A stretch of DNA of 23,872 nucleotides from a virus. A program made the translations under genes and the position numbers. The notes under the pieces are model-generated. The model searched no databases and was not told the DNA's origin. It saw nothing but the letters and a program-made list of their open reading frames with translations. The number at the start of each line of letters is the position of its first letter. Position 1 is the first letter of the stretch. Positions 22,522-23,872 of the stretch are shown one piece after another. Where the stretch lies: IMG/VR virus record IMGVR_UViG_3300010371_000114, positions 1 to 23,872 of that record. One strand, 5' to 3'.

Positions 22522-22550
22522 ATCTTAACAGAAGTGGTAGAATTTGTCAA
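22522..22550 (-). promoter_or_regulatory. Sigma-70 early promoter TTGACA-N17-TAAGAT (minus strand)
   Basis: The -35 TTGACA is at 22545-22550, with a 17-base spacer and TAAGAT at 22522-22527. It reads left into three small genes. The -35 sits in the centre of an 11-bp inverted repeat (22532-22564). Confidence 0.75.
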
Positions 22551-22564
22551 ATTTTCTACCACTT
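22532..22564. other. 11-bp inverted repeat bracketing the -35 element
   Basis: AAGTGGTAGAA (22532-22542) and TTCTACCACTT (22554-22564) are perfect complements around 11 bases that include TTGACA. It lies just after the stop of the 114-residue gene, so it could be an operator for the promoter, a terminator for the upstream gene, or both. Confidence 0.6.
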
Positions 22565-22579
22565 TCACAATGTAAAATT

Positions 22580-22924
22580 TTAGAAAGAATAATCGTGATA
22601 TTTGTCACGTTTACCAATCAACAACCTTCTACCACCAGTACTAACATATTCACCATTTTTTCTCAACCGAAATGTTTCACGCCGACCATTTGGATCCGCA
22701 GCAAATTCATACTGTTGACTTTCTGACATTCCATTTTTATCCAATCGAATTGCTTTGTCTTCTTGAACTGTAATAGATTTTGGTGTCATTTTAACAATGG
22801 TACCAGCATGACGGTCCGTATAAGAAAGCATGGTACAACCCATACCAATTTTTGGATCTGTAGCATTTCCACATTGGCTCATAATGTGATTCATCAAACT
22901 ACCGGTTTCTGTTCCAAGTTTCAT
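22580..22924 (-). CDS. Early-type hypothetical phage protein (114 aa)
   Basis: Monocistronic, with promoter at 22947-22975 and AAGGAGAT about 9 bases before the ATG. The product has a conserved-looking middle, SYTDRHAGTIVKMTPKSITV followed by QEDKAIRLDKNGMSESQQY, and a basic C-terminus with KNGEYVSTGGRRLLIGKRDK. The order YTDR-x-x-GTI...K-x-I-x-VQ-D-x-A-x-R-D-x-NGMSE-x-Q is well known from small hypothetical proteins of many phages and looks like a small beta-barrel. Function unknown. It is the outermost early gene on the right, back to back with the late-type gene at 23012. Confidence 0.85.
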   Translation of the reverse strand: MKLGTETGSLMNHIMSQCGNATDPKIGMGCTMLSYTDRHAGTIVKMTPKSITVQEDKAIRLDKNGMSESQQYEFAADPNGRRETFRLRKNGEYVSTGGRRLLIGKRDKYHDYSF

Positions 22925-22946
22925 TTTGTAATCTCCTTACATTCTT

Positions 22947-22975
22947 AATATAGTGGATTTGGTACCATTTGTCAA
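22947..22975 (-). promoter_or_regulatory. Sigma-70 early promoter TTGACA-N17-TATATT (minus strand)
   Basis: The -35 TTGACA is at 22970-22975, with a 17-base spacer containing GGTACCA and TATATT at 22947-22952. The hexamers and spacing are the same as at 19065-19093, but facing the other way. Confidence 0.83.
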
Positions 22976-22995
22976 CATCTTTCCAAAATTTTTTC

Positions 22996-23003
22996 AATAA
23001 ATA
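22996..23003 (+). promoter_or_regulatory. Late-type promoter AATAAATA of the tail-fibre-like gene
   Basis: Seven of eight matches to TATAAATA. The expected transcription start is about 3 bases before ATG 23012. No Shine-Dalgarno is present, so this gene would also be read from a nearly leaderless message. Confidence 0.5.
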
Positions 23004-23011
23004 TTGTGTGA

Positions 23012-23866
23012 ATGTCGAATCCTAATACAGCTAAGTTTCCCACCAATATTGCTACTGACCAGGATATTCCTATTGCTAATGATGCATTTTTTACAACATT
23101 AACAGCAAATATTACAGATACCCAAACAAGTGGTATTACCGTTGCAAATGGTTCTTTTAATTTTCCTTGTCTATTTTATGTAGAAGATGAAGCCATTTTA
23201 GTACTAGCTGTATCTGGTCAAACTATTACCAATTGTATTCGTGGTGTACAGAATACAATTGCAGTGGCTCATAATTCTGGTGCTCAAGTTACCAATGAAA
23301 TTTTTGCAACTTGTCAGAACCAACTTTCTGTAGAAGTTCAAGCGATAGAAAATTTCATTGGCGCCGCTGGAGCCAATGTAATCAAAAATGGTCAAATTGC
23401 TGGTGGAAATCTATCGGGAATATATCCAAACCCAACAGTGGCCGCAGTAGGCTCTTCCACATCCTCTCAAATTGCAAATGCGGTTGCAAACAGCCATACT
23501 CGAAATGCTGATGTAGGAACATCAAATACCAGTTTCCAAATTGATTCTGGTAATAATGGTCCAGTTTTAAAAGATAATGCTGGAACGCTAGAAGTAAAGA
23601 GTTTTGATGATTCTTCTTATAGTGACCTTAAAGTACAAAACCTTACAGTAACCGGGGCCATTAATGGTCGAAAGTTTGTCCAAACGTTTACTTCACAAAC
23701 AACTGTAACCGTTACTCACAATTTAAACACATTAGATGTAATTGCTTTAGCGTATGATTCTACCAATTCTGTGATTGGTTATTCTAGTTTACAATGTAAT
23801 ACTGTTAATAGTTTAACAGTTACCTTTACCGGTCCTCAAACTGGTAAAATCGTTGTTATGGGTTAA
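23012..23866 (+). CDS. Tail-fibre or structural protein (284 aa), no signal peptide
   Basis: The N-terminal part has the phage structural pattern TSGITVANG... followed by CIRGVQNTIAVAHNSGAQV (residues 76-94; the RG-x-x-x-T-x-A-x-x-H-x-x-GA-x-V motif). GGNLSGIYPNPTV at about 131-143 is the GG-x-LSG-x-YPNPTV element typical of phage tail-fibre and collar proteins. The C-terminus (TTVTVTHNLNTLDVIALAYD, then TVTFTGPQTGKIVVMG) is a fibre-tip-like beta domain. The protein starts with a hydrophilic MSNPNTAKF and has no signal peptide, in contrast to the five large fibre-like proteins on the minus strand. It is probably a virion fibre or baseplate-associated protein made late. The stop is six bases before the right edge of the window. 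Confidence 0.88.
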   Translation: MSNPNTAKFPTNIATDQDIPIANDAFFTTLTANITDTQTSGITVANGSFNFPCLFYVEDEAILVLAVSGQTITNCIRGVQNTIAVAHNSGAQVTNEIFATCQNQLSVEVQAIENFIGAAGANVIKNGQIAGGNLSGIYPNPTVAAVGSSTSSQIANAVANSHTRNADVGTSNTSFQIDSGNNGPVLKDNAGTLEVKSFDDSSYSDLKVQNLTVTGAINGRKFVQTFTSQTTVTVTHNLNTLDVIALAYDSTNSVIGYSSLQCNTVNSLTVTFTGPQTGKIVVMG

Positions 23867-23872
23867 AAATAA

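Noticed and set aside
22194-22575. Plus-strand frames across 22194-22575
   Set aside because: They overlap the minus-strand genes, have no ribosome site or plus-strand promoter, and their products look like random AT-rich translation.
1-23872. Search for tRNA genes, CRISPR arrays, IS elements, integrase or attachment sites
   Set aside because: No cloverleaf-like segment, regularly spaced repeats, transposase or integrase motif was seen by eye; a tRNAscan and ISfinder search would be decisive.

Overview
The window is a piece of the genome of an AT-rich, T4-like (contractile-tailed) bacteriophage. The clearest evidence is a block on the minus strand, read right to left: large terminase (gp17-like), tail sheath (gp18-like), tail tube (gp19-like) and portal (gp20-like), followed by the start of one more gene cut by the window edge. 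This is the T4 order 17-18-19-20. Late-type promoter boxes (TATAAATA, GATAAATA and close variants) precede many structural genes, which fits T4-type late transcription by a gp55-like sigma factor. The host cannot be named. Exact TTGACA/TATATT-type promoters and GGAG ribosome sites argue for a host with ordinary sigma-70 and Shine-Dalgarno signals.

Layout: (1) bases 1-6684, minus strand: head and tail morphogenesis block. (2) bases 6697-18539, minus strand: five large proteins of 485-981 residues with tail-fibre or pectate-lyase-like beta-helix features. Each begins with what looks like a cleavable Sec signal peptide, which is unexpected for virion proteins assembled in the cytoplasm. Two small plus-strand genes for exported proteins (13244-13790) sit in the middle of this cluster and end at a bidirectional terminator. 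(3) 18654-19022: a small late gene with a strong ribosome site. (4) 19065-22975: an early-type island with seven plus-strand genes driven by two strong sigma-70 promoters, meeting four small minus-strand genes driven by two more, with a 15-bp hairpin at the convergence. (5) 23012-23866, plus strand: a tail-fibre-like structural protein without a signal peptide, behind its own late-type promoter.

The most notable part is the signal-peptide beta-helix cluster. Late, apparently exported, multi-domain carbohydrate-binding or depolymerase-like proteins would act outside the producing cell, for example in matrix degradation, receptor masking or progeny release, instead of or in addition to acting on the virion. 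Other points of interest are late promoters so close to start codons that transcripts would be leaderless or nearly so, a shared spacer motif in the four early promoters, a possible +1 frameshift that would add a CxxC tail, and a two-gene secreted unit that resembles a spanin pair in layout. No tRNA, CRISPR, IS element or integrase was seen. No gene-free stretch exceeds about 120 bases.
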